Assembly (NCBI GenBank): GCA_017305195.1
Contig: JAFKMU010000047.1
Location: forward strand, 124,001 to 188,000
DNA from: Verrucomicrobiota bacterium
Lineage (GTDB): Bacteria; Verrucomicrobiota; Verrucomicrobiia; Chthoniobacterales; Terrimicrobiaceae
Direction: 5' to 3'
DNA length: 64,000 nt
Of the stretch, positions 27,722 to 36,566 are shown piece after piece. The position numbers and the translations under genes were made by a program. Within the stretch, counting starts at the first letter, position 1. Each line of letters opens with the position of its first letter. The notes under the pieces were generated by a model. That model was not told where the DNA came from and searched no databases. It saw nothing but the letters and a program-made list of their open reading frames with translations.

Positions 27722-30700
27722 TTGCACGTTTACGTTGGAAAATACCCCGGGTATGCCTATTCTCCGCGCGTGGGTTCGTCTTCCGTCCACGCCAGAAAGC
27801 CGCCGTTTTCCCGGATATCCATTCCCGTCCGGGATGGGATATTGGCGGGGCTGGCTGTTTTTGTCATCGCGCTGTCGAGCCTGCTCCTGATGGATATCGA
27901 GGCGTTGCGCCAGCAGCGCATCACGATCAAGGACAGCCTGGAGCGCACCGCGCGCACGGCGGCAGGCCTGGTGGACGGTGATGCCCATGCGGAGCTCGTG
28001 CGAAGCGGAAAGCCCGACCCGGCCGCCTATGAAAAGCTGATCGCGCCGCTGATCCAGTTTCACCGGCAGGCTCCCGAAATCGCCTACCTCTACACCCTCG
28101 TCGAAAAGGGCGGGCAGCTTTACTTTGTCCTGGATACGGCCACGGCGGCGAACAGGCTGCAGTTTTCCCGGCCCATGAAGCCATCCGGCTTCATGGAGCC
28201 CTACAGCAGCTTTGCCCCCGACGAGGACGCGGCAGAGGTCAATGCGGTGCGCAATGGGCTGAACTTTGTCAGCAAGAAGCCCTTCACCGACGAATACGGC
28301 ACATTCCTTTCAGCGCTGGCGCCCATCCGGGATTCCCACGGGAATGTCGTCGCCTCGCTCGGGATCGACATGAGCGTGGCGGACTACGAAAGCCGTCTCT
28401 CGGATCTCAAGAAAACCGGCTTGCTCTCCGCGATCATCTCGGCCTTCACCGCCGTGCTGCTCGGGCTGCTCGTCTGGTGGCACGCACGGCAGGCCCTGCG
28501 CCACGAGCAAGGAAAGTGGCAGGCGACCCAGGAAAAAGCGGAGCTGGAGGAGCGCGACAGACGCATCATCCAATCCCTCGGCCAGATCATCTACCGGCAC
28601 AACTTTCCCACCGCCGACGAGGCCGAAAAAATCATCTGGGAGGGAAAAACCGAGTCCCTGCTGGGATATGCCCCGGCCCAGATGCCGCAGAACATGCCGG
28701 AATGGTTTGGCTTCATTCACCCGGACGACCGCTCCCGGGAAACCACGGCCTTCCTGGCCGCGATCAAGAGCCAGGCAGGGTTCTATGACGGTGAGTACCG
28801 CTTTCGCCATGCGAGCGGCCGCCATATCTGGGTGCATGACCGCTGCATGATCCTGCGCGATGCGGACGGCAAGCCGCTCCTGGTCGATGGCACGCTCCTC
28901 GATGTCACGGAGCGCAAGATCAGTGACGAGCGATTCCGGACCGTCTTCGAGGCGTCGACTGATCCGCATATGCTCGTCGGGAAAAACCGGGTGATCGATT
29001 GCAACCAGGCCACGGTCAAGACGCTGGGCTTCGAAACCAAGGCCGACGTGATCCGGCAGCCGCTCGCCGCCTACTGGCCGGACCTCGACGAGACCGCCTC
29101 CTGGGATACGGCGGTCTTCCGCGGCCTGCACCGCTTTGAAGCGTACAAGAAGCATGTCTCCGGCGAGTTGCTCCCGGTGGACGTGACCAACACCCGGGTG
29201 AACATCGCGAATGAAGAAGTGATGCTCGTCATCTGGCACGATCTGCGAAAGATCAAGCACGCGCAGCGGGAACTGGCCTTCAGCGAAAAGAAATACCGGG
29301 AACTCGTCGAGGGCCTGGAGCAGGTGGTCTTCCAGACCAGCCAGGACGGGCACTGGATGTTCCTGAATCCCGCGTGGGAGGAAACCACCGGCTATCGCAT
29401 CAACAACTGCCTGGGACGACCGGTCGATCCCTTCATCTGGCCGGATGATCGCGAGCGCGTGACCAAGGCATGGAACTCGGGAAAGCCCGACGACCAGCCA
29501 TTCCGCATCATCGGAGCCAATGGCAGCGAAATCTGGGTCGATGCGGACTGGCGTCCTCGCTACGACTCCTCCGGACGCCAGATCGGCGTGAACGGTACGC
29601 TGACCAACATCACGGCACGGAGGAAAACCGAACAGGCCATGATCGCGGCCAAGGAAGCGGCGGAAAACGCCGATCGCGCCAAGAGCGAGTTCCTCGCCGT
29701 GATGAGCCATGAAATCCGCACGCCCATGAATGGCGTCATCGGCTTTGCCCAGCTCCTCGGAGAAACCAGCCTCACCGAACAGCAGCGGGACTATGTCGAA
29801 ACCGTGAAGAACTGCGGCGACACCCTGCTCCGGCTTCTCAATGACATCCTGGACTTTTCCAAGATGGAAAGCAGCCGGGTGGAGCTGGAGCACCGCCCCT
29901 TCTCGATTCGCCAATGCGCGGGAGAGGTCATCAGCCTGTACTTGCCGACGGCGACCGCCAAGGAGGTCGCGCTCTCAGCCCAGATCGACCCGGCAGTTCC
30001 CGATCAACTGCTGGGCGACAGCACGAGATTCCGGCAGGTGCTGCTCAATCTCGTCGGCAACGCTGTAAAATTCACCGAGCGCGGCTGGGTCGAGCTCAGG
30101 GTGGCTCTCGCAGCAGAGCCCGGCGGCTCCGGTGAGCCGGACCATTTGAAGGTCGAGGTACTGGACTCCGGGATAGGCATCGACAAGGACGCCCTGGCAC
30201 GATTGTTCAAACCCTTCAGCCAGGCGGACTCGTCGACCACCCGGCGCTATGGCGGCACGGGACTGGGGCTGGCTATCTCGGCTCGTGTCGTGGAACTCAT
30301 GGGCGGAAAGCTCTCCGTCCTCAGCGAACCGGGCCACGGCTCATGTTTCGCCTTCACCCTTCCTCTCAACCCTTCGAACGGCTGCCCCGAGGAAACGCAG
30401 CCCCCATCTCCAACACCGCCGGAGGAATCGAAGAAGCAGGAGGCCGAGCCCCCTCCAGCGCTGAAGATCCTCGTCGCCGAGGACAACTCCATCAACCGCA
30501 AGGTAATCTCGCGCATGCTGCTCTCTCTAGGCTACTCGGCAACGATGGTCGGAGATGGCTTTGAATGCCTGGAGGCATGTGAGCGCGAAGAGTTTGATCT
30601 CATCTTCATGGACGTGCAAATGCCCGGCCTGGATGGATTCGAGACGACAGCCCGGCTGCGGGCGGCGGGCAAGAGGACCTGGATCTCGGCGCTGACCGCT

Positions 30701-30847
30701 GCCGCCATGCCGGACGACAAGCTCAAGTGCCAGATCGCCGGGATGAACGACTACCTGACCAAGCCCTACCGCAAGGCTGACCTCGAAGCGAGCATCGCCC
30801 GGTATCTCGCCGCTCGCCGCTCGCGCCCCCAAAATGCCGGGGAATAA
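27722..30847 (+). CDS. hybrid sensor histidine kinase with periplasmic sensor, three PAS domains and a receiver
   Basis: The 1041-residue protein has a transmembrane helix (about 40-60), a periplasmic cache-like sensor (about 65-235), and a second helix (about 240-262). Three PAS domains follow (about 275-400, 405-520, 525-640), then HisKA with the H-box MSHEIRTPMNGVIGF (His663), a HATPase domain with DSGIGIDKDAL and GGTGLGLAIS, and a receiver with phosphoacceptor Asp964 (FMDVQMPGLDG). There is no HPt domain, so phosphotransfer would need a separate partner. The start is uncertain: TTG at 27722 and GTG at 27770 are in frame. An ATG at 27712 preceded by AGAGGGAA is out of frame. It is divergent from the iron-type ABC operon and may regulate it (inference). 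Confidence 0.88.
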   Translation: MHVYVGKYPGYAYSPRVGSSSVHARKPPFSRISIPVRDGILAGLAVFVIALSSLLLMDIEALRQQRITIKDSLERTARTAAGLVDGDAHAELVRSGKPDPAAYEKLIAPLIQFHRQAPEIAYLYTLVEKGGQLYFVLDTATAANRLQFSRPMKPSGFMEPYSSFAPDEDAAEVNAVRNGLNFVSKKPFTDEYGTFLSALAPIRDSHGNVVASLGIDMSVADYESRLSDLKKTGLLSAIISAFTAVLLGLLVWWHARQALRHEQGKWQATQEKAELEERDRRIIQSLGQIIYRHNFPTADEAEKIIWEGKTESLLGYAPAQMPQNMPEWFGFIHPDDRSRETTAFLAAIKSQAGFYDGEYRFRHASGRHIWVHDRCMILRDADGKPLLVDGTLLDVTERKISDERFRTVFEASTDPHMLVGKNRVIDCNQATVKTLGFETKADVIRQPLAAYWPDLDETASWDTAVFRGLHRFEAYKKHVSGELLPVDVTNTRVNIANEEVMLVIWHDLRKIKHAQRELAFSEKKYRELVEGLEQVVFQTSQDGHWMFLNPAWEETTGYRINNCLGRPVDPFIWPDDRERVTKAWNSGKPDDQPFRIIGANGSEIWVDADWRPRYDSSGRQIGVNGTLTNITARRKTEQAMIAAKEAAENADRAKSEFLAVMSHEIRTPMNGVIGFAQLLGETSLTEQQRDYVETVKNCGDTLLRLLNDILDFSKMESSRVELEHRPFSIRQCAGEVISLYLPTATAKEVALSAQIDPAVPDQLLGDSTRFRQVLLNLVGNAVKFTERGWVELRVALAAEPGGSGEPDHLKVEVLDSGIGIDKDALARLFKPFSQADSSTTRRYGGTGLGLAISARVVELMGGKLSVLSEPGHGSCFAFTLPLNPSNGCPEETQPPSPTPPEESKKQEAEPPPALKILVAEDNSINRKVISRMLLSLGYSATMVGDGFECLEACEREEFDLIFMDVQMPGLDGFETTARLRAAGKRTWISALTAAAMPDDKLKCQIAGMNDYLTKPYRKADLEASIARYLAARRSRPQNAGE

Positions 30848-31038
30848 GCACTCTCGATCCCGCTTATTCGCCTCCCCTGCGTAGCTGCCCGGGATTTCTC
30901 CGCGCCGATGCTCATCGGGGAATTTTCCCGCAAGCAAAGCACTCCGCCAAGAAACAACACAACAATCTCATCATCAAAATAATACAAAAATGGAAACACT
31001 TTCGCATCATACTTATGCGAGCGAGATGCCGCACTTTC

Positions 31039-31068
31039 TTGACTGAGCGACCTGCCTAAGTCTATACG
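31039..31068 (+). promoter_or_regulatory. candidate promoter of the GspE-like gene
   Basis: TTGACT (31039-31044), an 18-nt spacer and TATACG (31063-31068) are a fair sigma-70 match. The -10 ends 7 nt before the GTG start at 31076, so the mRNA would be leaderless. The preceding 190 nt (30848-31038) are AT-rich and hold no gene. Confidence 0.5.
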
Positions 31069-31075
31069 GCGCACC

Positions 31076-33016
31076 GTGGCAAATACACGCCGGCTTACCG
31101 GCGCAATCATTCTGGCGATCCTCGTTCTGGGGCAAACAGCTATCCTCGCTGACGAGGTCGTTTTTCAAGATGGAACCAAGATGCACGATGTACGCACCGT
31201 GCTTACGGAAACCCATGTGATCGTTCACATGAGTCATGGCGTGGCCGAGTTCCCACGAAAGGCCATCAAGACCATCAACGGAAAAGCCCTTGCTCCGGCC
31301 AAGCCGGTCCCGACCATGGAGGGAACCGCGCCCGCCGCCACCCCGGCTCTCGCACAAGCAGCGGGCCCGTCTCCCTCCGCCACTCCCGACGAGGTGATCC
31401 CCGGCATGGTGCCCGAGGTGCAGCAGATCCAGGATCGCCTGAGGATTGCCCCGACCCCGCAACCCGCTCAGGACACCACCTCCACCGCATCGGGCCCGGC
31501 AGAAGCAGCCCATTTCCCATGGAAGGCAGATGCCGCCATTGCCGCCGTATTCCTGCTGACCGCCATCTGGATCTACAGCCTCCAGTGGGTCCGGCGTTCA
31601 CTAGACCGCCGGGGAGTATCCCCGGGGCCCTGGACCAATATCGCCATCATCCTCCCCATCGTCGGCTCGGTACTCTACGGCATCTACCTCGCCGCGCTGC
31701 CCTTTTTGCCCGAGGCCGGAGCGCGCTGGGCTCCTTGGGAGGCGATGGGCCGCCTCCTGCGCGAACGGCAAAAGGCCGCCGAGAATCCGCCGAAGCGCAA
31801 GGCCGCGCGCAGCATCGAGTTTTTCGACGACGAGCACCAAGCGATCAAACTCAAGAAAAAGGACGATCTCTCCACCGGCCTCGACCTCGCGAGCGACATC
31901 CTGGAAATCGCGCTGGAGCAGCGGGCCAGCGACATCCATGTCGAACCCGGCTCGGATGAGTACCGCGTCCGCCTGCGCCTCGACGGCATCATGCACGAGA
32001 GGTTCACCTTCGCGCTCGAAGACGGCCGCCGCATCGTGACTGCGATCAAATCGCTCGCCCAGATCGACATTTCCGAAAAGCGCAAGGCCCAGGATGGGAG
32101 GTTCCGCGCCCGGCTCGGCGATGCCGGAGTGGACTTCCGCGTCGCCACGGCCAACTCGATCCACGGAGAAAAAATCGTAATCCGCGTACTCGATCACAGC
32201 CGGGGCATTTTTGACCTGACCTCCCTCGGCATGTCGTCCGAGATGCTGGAGACCTTTCAGCAGGTGATCCACTCACGCAATGGAATGATCCTGGCCACCG
32301 GACCGACGGGATCGGGCAAAACCTCCACGCTGTACGCCGCCCTCCGGCAGCTCGACGCCAGCAGGATCAACATCATGACCATCGAAGACCCCGCCGAGTA
32401 TGAACTGGCCGGGGCGACCCAGATCGCGGTGAACATCAAGGCCGGTGTCACCTACGAGAGCGGCCTTCGCTCGATCCTGCGACAGGACCCGGACGTGATC
32501 CTCGTCGGGGAGATGCGTGATGCGGAAGCCGCCCAGGTGGCGGTGAGCGCAGCCCTCACCGGGCACCTGGTCCTCAGCACCCTGCATACCAAGGACGCCC
32601 CCGGGACGCTCTCACGCCTGAAGGACATGGGCATCGAGCGCTACAAGCTGGGTACCGCCCTCCTGATGATCATCGGCCAGCGCCTGGTGCGTGTGCTCTG
32701 CCCGGCCTGCCGCCTGGAGACGCCCTGTGAGGGCGAAGAACTGGCCTCGATCGGGTTCAGCTTCGACCCCGGAACACCGATCTTCCGGGCGCAGGGCTGC
32801 CCGGAATGCAACAATACAGGGTTCAAAGGGCGCACGGGCCTCTTTGAGTTGCTCGTACTGGACGATGATCTGCGCAAAGCCGTCGGCGACGATGTCGATG
32901 AATCCACCTTCCTTGCGATGGCGGCGGAACGCGGATTCGCCAGCTACCGCCAGGATGGCGCGCTCAAGGTCCTGATGGGCATCACCACCGTCGAGGAAGT
33001 ACTTCAGGCTATCTAG
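31076..33016 (+). CDS. membrane-anchored GspE/PilB-type ATPase with N-terminal export signal
   Basis: The C-terminal half (about 265-646) is a type II secretion / type IV pilus assembly ATPase: Walker A GPTGSGKT (409-416), Asp-box region, Walker B VILVGEMRD (Glu488), His-box STLHTKDA and a zinc-binding pair CPAC (542-545) and CPEC (575-578). The N-terminal half is atypical. A signal peptide or anchor (MANTRRLTGAIILAILVLGQTAILA) is followed by a small beta domain (about 26-69), a Pro/Ala-rich linker, and two transmembrane helices (about 151-172, 187-209). The N-terminal MshEN/GspE_N domain is absent. Secretion ATPases are normally soluble and bind GspL or PilC-like partners; this one carries its own anchor. 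A CvpA-like gene follows after 6 nt. No pilin or GspF gene is in the window. Confidence 0.88.
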   Translation: MANTRRLTGAIILAILVLGQTAILADEVVFQDGTKMHDVRTVLTETHVIVHMSHGVAEFPRKAIKTINGKALAPAKPVPTMEGTAPAATPALAQAAGPSPSATPDEVIPGMVPEVQQIQDRLRIAPTPQPAQDTTSTASGPAEAAHFPWKADAAIAAVFLLTAIWIYSLQWVRRSLDRRGVSPGPWTNIAIILPIVGSVLYGIYLAALPFLPEAGARWAPWEAMGRLLRERQKAAENPPKRKAARSIEFFDDEHQAIKLKKKDDLSTGLDLASDILEIALEQRASDIHVEPGSDEYRVRLRLDGIMHERFTFALEDGRRIVTAIKSLAQIDISEKRKAQDGRFRARLGDAGVDFRVATANSIHGEKIVIRVLDHSRGIFDLTSLGMSSEMLETFQQVIHSRNGMILATGPTGSGKTSTLYAALRQLDASRINIMTIEDPAEYELAGATQIAVNIKAGVTYESGLRSILRQDPDVILVGEMRDAEAAQVAVSAALTGHLVLSTLHTKDAPGTLSRLKDMGIERYKLGTALLMIIGQRLVRVLCPACRLETPCEGEELASIGFSFDPGTPIFRAQGCPECNNTGFKGRTGLFELLVLDDDLRKAVGDDVDESTFLAMAAERGFASYRQDGALKVLMGITTVEEVLQAI

Positions 33017-33022
33017 AATCCC

Positions 33023-33565
33023 ATGGCTACAGAATTCATCATTTTCCTCGTCAGCCTGCTCCCCATCCTGGCGGGAGCTTATCTTGGCTGGCGCTTCGGA
33101 GCCTTTGTCGTGATCCAGTATGCGGCAGGTATCGCGCTGGCGACACTCTTTGCCGAGCGCCTCTGGCCGGAAGCCGCCCAGCGGCTCATCCCGATCATCC
33201 CGGCTGCTCCGGGGGTGGTGACCGCCGTCGTGTTTGCCATCCTTTTCGCCGTCGGCGCGCTGATCGCCTGCCTGGCGGTCAATATCCGCAGGCGCAACCG
33301 GAAGGATACGGAGTCAAACGTCATCGACAGCATCCTCGGCCTCGCCATGGGGCTGGGCGGAGGATTGCTCCTGGCTGGCATCGCCTTGACGCTGGTCGGA
33401 TTGCTCTGGACCACCGTGGCAAGCCGCCCTTATGAGGCCAACCGCCTGCCCTTGAGGATCGATCAGGCGCCTGCGGCCTTCCTGCATGCGGTGCAAAGCC
33501 CGTTCGGGGTCCGCACTCCGGTTCCGGAATGGGACCCCAAGATCGGTACGGTCAGCTGGAAATGA
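33023..33565 (+). CDS. CvpA-like integral membrane protein
   Basis: The 180-residue product has four predicted transmembrane helices (about 3-20, 28-45, 63-85, 105-130) and the VIDSILGLAMGLGGGLLLAG stretch that resembles the helix after the conserved loop of CvpA/colicin V production proteins. Function in the family is poorly defined. It begins 6 nt after the GspE-like stop and is therefore probably co-transcribed. Its stop abuts the stop of the convergent SGNH hydrolase gene (TGATCA). Homology to CvpA is by topology and weak motif, so moderate confidence. Confidence 0.6.
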   Translation: MATEFIIFLVSLLPILAGAYLGWRFGAFVVIQYAAGIALATLFAERLWPEAAQRLIPIIPAAPGVVTAVVFAILFAVGALIACLAVNIRRRNRKDTESNVIDSILGLAMGLGGGLLLAGIALTLVGLLWTTVASRPYEANRLPLRIDQAPAAFLHAVQSPFGVRTPVPEWDPKIGTVSWK

Positions 33566-34189
33566 TCAGTTCTTGATCGCGCGGATCCAGGCCGAGGCGA
33601 TCAAACCGTGGCCAGCCAGGCTGGGATGCACACCATCGGGCAGCCAGTAATCGGCCGGGGCCATGGTGGCGGCGGTGGCGAAGATGCCGTCGAGCGCGAC
33701 GTAGGGCACCTTGTACTTCCAGGCGAGCTCGCGCACTGCGGTGATGCGGGGATCGAGATCCTCGCGCCACTTTTTCCGATCCTCCGGCACCGGAAGGAGG
33801 AAGGGCTCCAGCAGGATGACTCGCGATGTGAGTTCGGTGGTGATGCGAGTGAGAATCCGGTCGTAGGAGGCCTGAAACTCATCGATCCGCGAAACCACGT
33901 TGCTATCGTAACGCCGCCAGGTGTCGTTGATGCCGATCATGATGGAAACGACGTCGGGTTTGAGAGCGAGAACGTCCTTTTCCAGACGCTCCTCCAGATC
34001 AAAGACCCGGTTGCCGCCGATGCCCTTGTTGGTGAACTTGAGGTTCCACCCGGGATAGGCCGACTGAAGCCGACCGGCGATGAGAAAGGCGTAGCCGCCG
34101 CCTAGAGAGTTGATGTCGTCCCGATTGCGGCCACAATCGGTGATGCTGTCCCCATAGAACAGCACATGAGAATTCTTCGAGAGAATCAT
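33566..34189 (-). CDS. SGNH/GDSL-family hydrolase
   Basis: Esterase or acyl-hydrolase of the SGNH superfamily. The 207-residue product has all four blocks: GDSITD with nucleophile Ser15, the Gly in NKGIGGNR, the Asn in GINDTW and DGVHPS supplying the Asp and His. No signal peptide is present. It resembles proteins acting on acetylated sugars or lysophospholipids, but the substrate is unknown. Its start is separated from the DUF4410-like gene by about 40 nt on the same strand. Confidence 0.9.
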   Translation of the reverse strand: MILSKNSHVLFYGDSITDCGRNRDDINSLGGGYAFLIAGRLQSAYPGWNLKFTNKGIGGNRVFDLEERLEKDVLALKPDVVSIMIGINDTWRRYDSNVVSRIDEFQASYDRILTRITTELTSRVILLEPFLLPVPEDRKKWREDLDPRITAVRELAWKYKVPYVALDGIFATAATMAPADYWLPDGVHPSLAGHGLIASAWIRAIKN

Positions 34190-34230
34190 GGCAGCTCAAG
34201 TACGAGCACAGCACCCTCCCGAGTGCAAGA

Positions 34231-34911
34231 TTATGGCGCGGGCGCATGCACCCAGGCGCGGGGGTCGTACCTCGCCGGAGCTGTCTCCGAGAGCCTGCGC
34301 GGGGCGACAGCATATTCATAGGGAACTGCGCCCTGCTGGTACAAAAACTCGGAAATCGCCGCCGTGACCTCGCGCGCGGTGCGCTGGGCGTCGAAGGTCA
34401 GCCCCGAGCGAGGGAAGCCCAGGAGGAGCGGCACGGCATTGGACCCGCCGGAGGTGCGGATCACGAGGAAAGGCCGGGGGGTCGGACCTGACATGTCCGA
34501 CACCACGATGGTGGTATCGAGCTTCGTCCCGCCCAGGCCGAACCCGGCAAAGGACCGGAGGAACCGGCTCCCCTGGCTCACCCGGTCAAACTGGCCGGTA
34601 ATCAACCAGTAGTTTCCCCGGCGAGGCGGCGCGGTGGCGGCCATGGCAGAGGCGGGAGCGATGCCATCCGACAGGCGGGAGGTCAGGAACCGGGTGAACT
34701 TTTCCTGAAAATCGTACTGGAAGTCCGAGAGCTTCGTACCGCTCCGGTCCACGGCGACATTGGGCTCGTAGTAAGCCAGCGGTTTCACAAAGATCGCGGC
34801 GGGCGCCTTGCGCGGCGGCGCGTCGGAAAGCCGCTGGGAGGAGCGCACTCCGACCGAGGCGCACGAGCAGAGCGCGAGAGAAACCGCCGCCAGAACCACG
34901 CGAGACATCAT
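34231..34911 (-). CDS. DUF4410-like exported protein (probable lipoprotein)
   Basis: The 226-residue product starts with a hydrophobic segment ending in LALCSCAS, a plausible though imperfect lipobox. It then has FVKPLAYYEPNVAVDRSG, YWLITGQFDRVSQGSRFLRSFAGFGLGGTKLDTTIVVSD and FAQRTAREV-like stretches seen in DUF4410 proteins. Function unknown. I chose the ATG at 34911; a GTG three codons upstream (34920) is also possible, as is ATG at 34908. It is divergent from riboflavin synthase and precedes the SGNH gene on the same strand. Confidence 0.7.
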   Translation of the reverse strand: MMSRVVLAAVSLALCSCASVGVRSSQRLSDAPPRKAPAAIFVKPLAYYEPNVAVDRSGTKLSDFQYDFQEKFTRFLTSRLSDGIAPASAMAATAPPRRGNYWLITGQFDRVSQGSRFLRSFAGFGLGGTKLDTTIVVSDMSGPTPRPFLVIRTSGGSNAVPLLLGFPRSGLTFDAQRTAREVTAAISEFLYQQGAVPYEYAVAPRRLSETAPARYDPRAWVHAPAP

Positions 34912-35011
34912 CACGGGCACTTGATGAGACCCGATGAATGCAAAGTCGATGAAAATGCGGTGCGATTTTGCGTTTACGAAGGCCCGGACTTTGAGATTCT
35001 CCCCTGCTGCA

Positions 35012-35608
35012 ATGTTTACCGGTCTGGTCGAAGAAGTAGGCGAGTGTCAGTGGCTGCGGCGCACCACGGATGCCGTGCAGTTAACGATAGCCGCGCACAT
35101 GATCCCCAAGAGTGTTCGCACTGGCGACAGCGTGGCGATCAATGGCTGCTGCCTCACGGTCACCGCCCACCGCAAGGATCAACTCAGCTTCGACCTGCTG
35201 GAGGAAACGCTGCAGCGCACCAACCTCGGAAAGCTCCGCCCCGGCTCTCCGGTCAATCTCGAGCGCGCCATGGCGGCGGATGGCCGCCTCGGAGGCCACT
35301 TTGTGCAGGGTCATGTGGACGGCATCGGAACCGTCAAAGACCTCCTTGAGCGGCGCGGCGACCTGCGCATCGAGATCACGATTCCCGAGGGTTTCGCCCA
35401 GTACATCGCCTACAAGGGCTCCATCGGGGTCAACGGCGTAAGCCTCACTGTCGCGGAGGTCAACGACGAAACCTTCGCGGTATGGATCATCCCGCACACC
35501 CGCGCTCATACAAACCTGAGCGACCTCGCCGTCGGCGAGGCGGTGAACCTGGAATTTGACATCCTGGCGAAGTACGCCGAGCGAATCCTGAACGGACGAC
35601 GCGAGTAG
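35012..35608 (+). CDS. ribE: riboflavin synthase, alpha subunit
   Basis: Dismutates two 6,7-dimethyl-8-ribityllumazine molecules to riboflavin and the pyrimidine product. The family N-terminus MFTGLVEEVG fixes the start at 35012, giving 198 residues; a longer frame upstream is not real. Two lumazine-binding repeats are present (about 1-95 and 96-195), with the second carrying GHFVQGHVDG and SIGVNGVSLTV. No FMN riboswitch is visible upstream. Stand-alone, with no other rib gene beside it. The next gene starts 31 nt later. Confidence 0.96.
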   Translation: MFTGLVEEVGECQWLRRTTDAVQLTIAAHMIPKSVRTGDSVAINGCCLTVTAHRKDQLSFDLLEETLQRTNLGKLRPGSPVNLERAMAADGRLGGHFVQGHVDGIGTVKDLLERRGDLRIEITIPEGFAQYIAYKGSIGVNGVSLTVAEVNDETFAVWIIPHTRAHTNLSDLAVGEAVNLEFDILAKYAERILNGRRE

Positions 35609-35639
35609 CGCTCCGCCCGGAAACGAGTATCATAGCCCC

Positions 35640-36566
35640 ATGCGAGCAAGGTTGAAAATCCGCCCGGCGGAGGGCGAGCCCTTCACGATCGACGTCGGCA
35701 ACACGGCAACCATCGGCCGCAGCCGGGACAACACGGTGAGCCTGCACTTCAGCCAGCACGTGTCCCGCCAGCATGCGATCATCCGCTGCCACAATGCCTT
35801 CCAGTACCAGATCATGGACCTGGGCAGCCGCAACGGCACATTCGTCAATGGCCGCCGCGTCATCACCCCCACCCTGCTCAACCATGGAGCGGTGATCCGC
35901 ATCACGAACAACGAGATCATTTTCGAGCAAAACGAGGATGCCCCCGCCGATGTGGCCAACGAGGTCACGATGGCTGCGGGCACCGACGCAAGCGAGGACC
36001 AGAGCGCGGTCGTCGCGGTGATGGTGTGCGACATCCGGGGGTTTTCCACGATGTCCGAGGTGCTGCCAGAGGAACACCTCGCCCGCATGCTGGGAGAGTG
36101 GTTCCGCGATGCGGGAGACATCATCCATGCCAGCGGCGGAACGATCGACAAATTCATCGGCGACGCCGTGCTCGCCTACTGGGTCCGGGAAGAGAATGGA
36201 AAGAACGAGGCCGAGTGCTCGATGAAGAGCGGGCTCGCGCTGCTCGAGGCGGCGCAGAAACGCTTCTGGCCCGGCGTCGAGCGCAAGCCCTTCCGTATCG
36301 CCGTCGCCCTGCATCACGGGCCGGTCACCTGTGGAAACATCGGCCTGGTGGCCCAGCGCGATGCGACCATCATCGGCGACACAGTCAATACGGTCTTCCG
36401 CATCGAGAGCGTGATGAAGCAATTTGGCGGCTATCGGCTCGTCGCCTCTCACGACCTGATCTCCACCCTGTCCGCCCCGCCTGCCGACGCCAAAGATCTC
36501 GGCGAGCATCAGCTCAAGGGCAAGAATCAGCACGTGGGCCTTTTCGGCATGGCCGCGGAGGGCTGA
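35640..36566 (+). CDS. FHA domain - class III adenylate cyclase
   Basis: Predicted soluble cyclase with a phosphothreonine-binding input. Residues 1-95 are an FHA domain (ATIGRSRDNTVSL, VSRQHAIIR, DLGSRNGTFVNG). Residues 122-300 are a class III catalytic domain with metal-binding Asp131 (VCDIRGFS) and Asp175 (KFIGDAVLAYW), adenine-selecting Lys171 and Asp247, and transition-state Asn250/Arg254 (GDTVNTVFRIES). All residues needed for cAMP synthesis are present. FHA input implies control by a Ser/Thr kinase. The stop is directly followed by the GTG of the sulfatase gene. Confidence 0.92.
   Translation: MRARLKIRPAEGEPFTIDVGNTATIGRSRDNTVSLHFSQHVSRQHAIIRCHNAFQYQIMDLGSRNGTFVNGRRVITPTLLNHGAVIRITNNEIIFEQNEDAPADVANEVTMAAGTDASEDQSAVVAVMVCDIRGFSTMSEVLPEEHLARMLGEWFRDAGDIIHASGGTIDKFIGDAVLAYWVREENGKNEAECSMKSGLALLEAAQKRFWPGVERKPFRIAVALHHGPVTCGNIGLVAQRDATIIGDTVNTVFRIESVMKQFGGYRLVASHDLISTLSAPPADAKDLGEHQLKGKNQHVGLFGMAAEG

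Noticed and set aside
30848-31075. Possible small gene or RNA before the GspE-like gene
   Set aside because: The segment is AT-rich, and the only supported element is the promoter at 31039-31068. No stable conserved structure or start was found.
34934-35011. Longer riboflavin synthase starting upstream
   Set aside because: The family begins MFTG, which fixes the start at 35012; the added residues are not family-like.
34991-35011. Possible FMN riboswitch before riboflavin synthase
   Set aside because: The leader is too short and lacks any recognisable RFN element.
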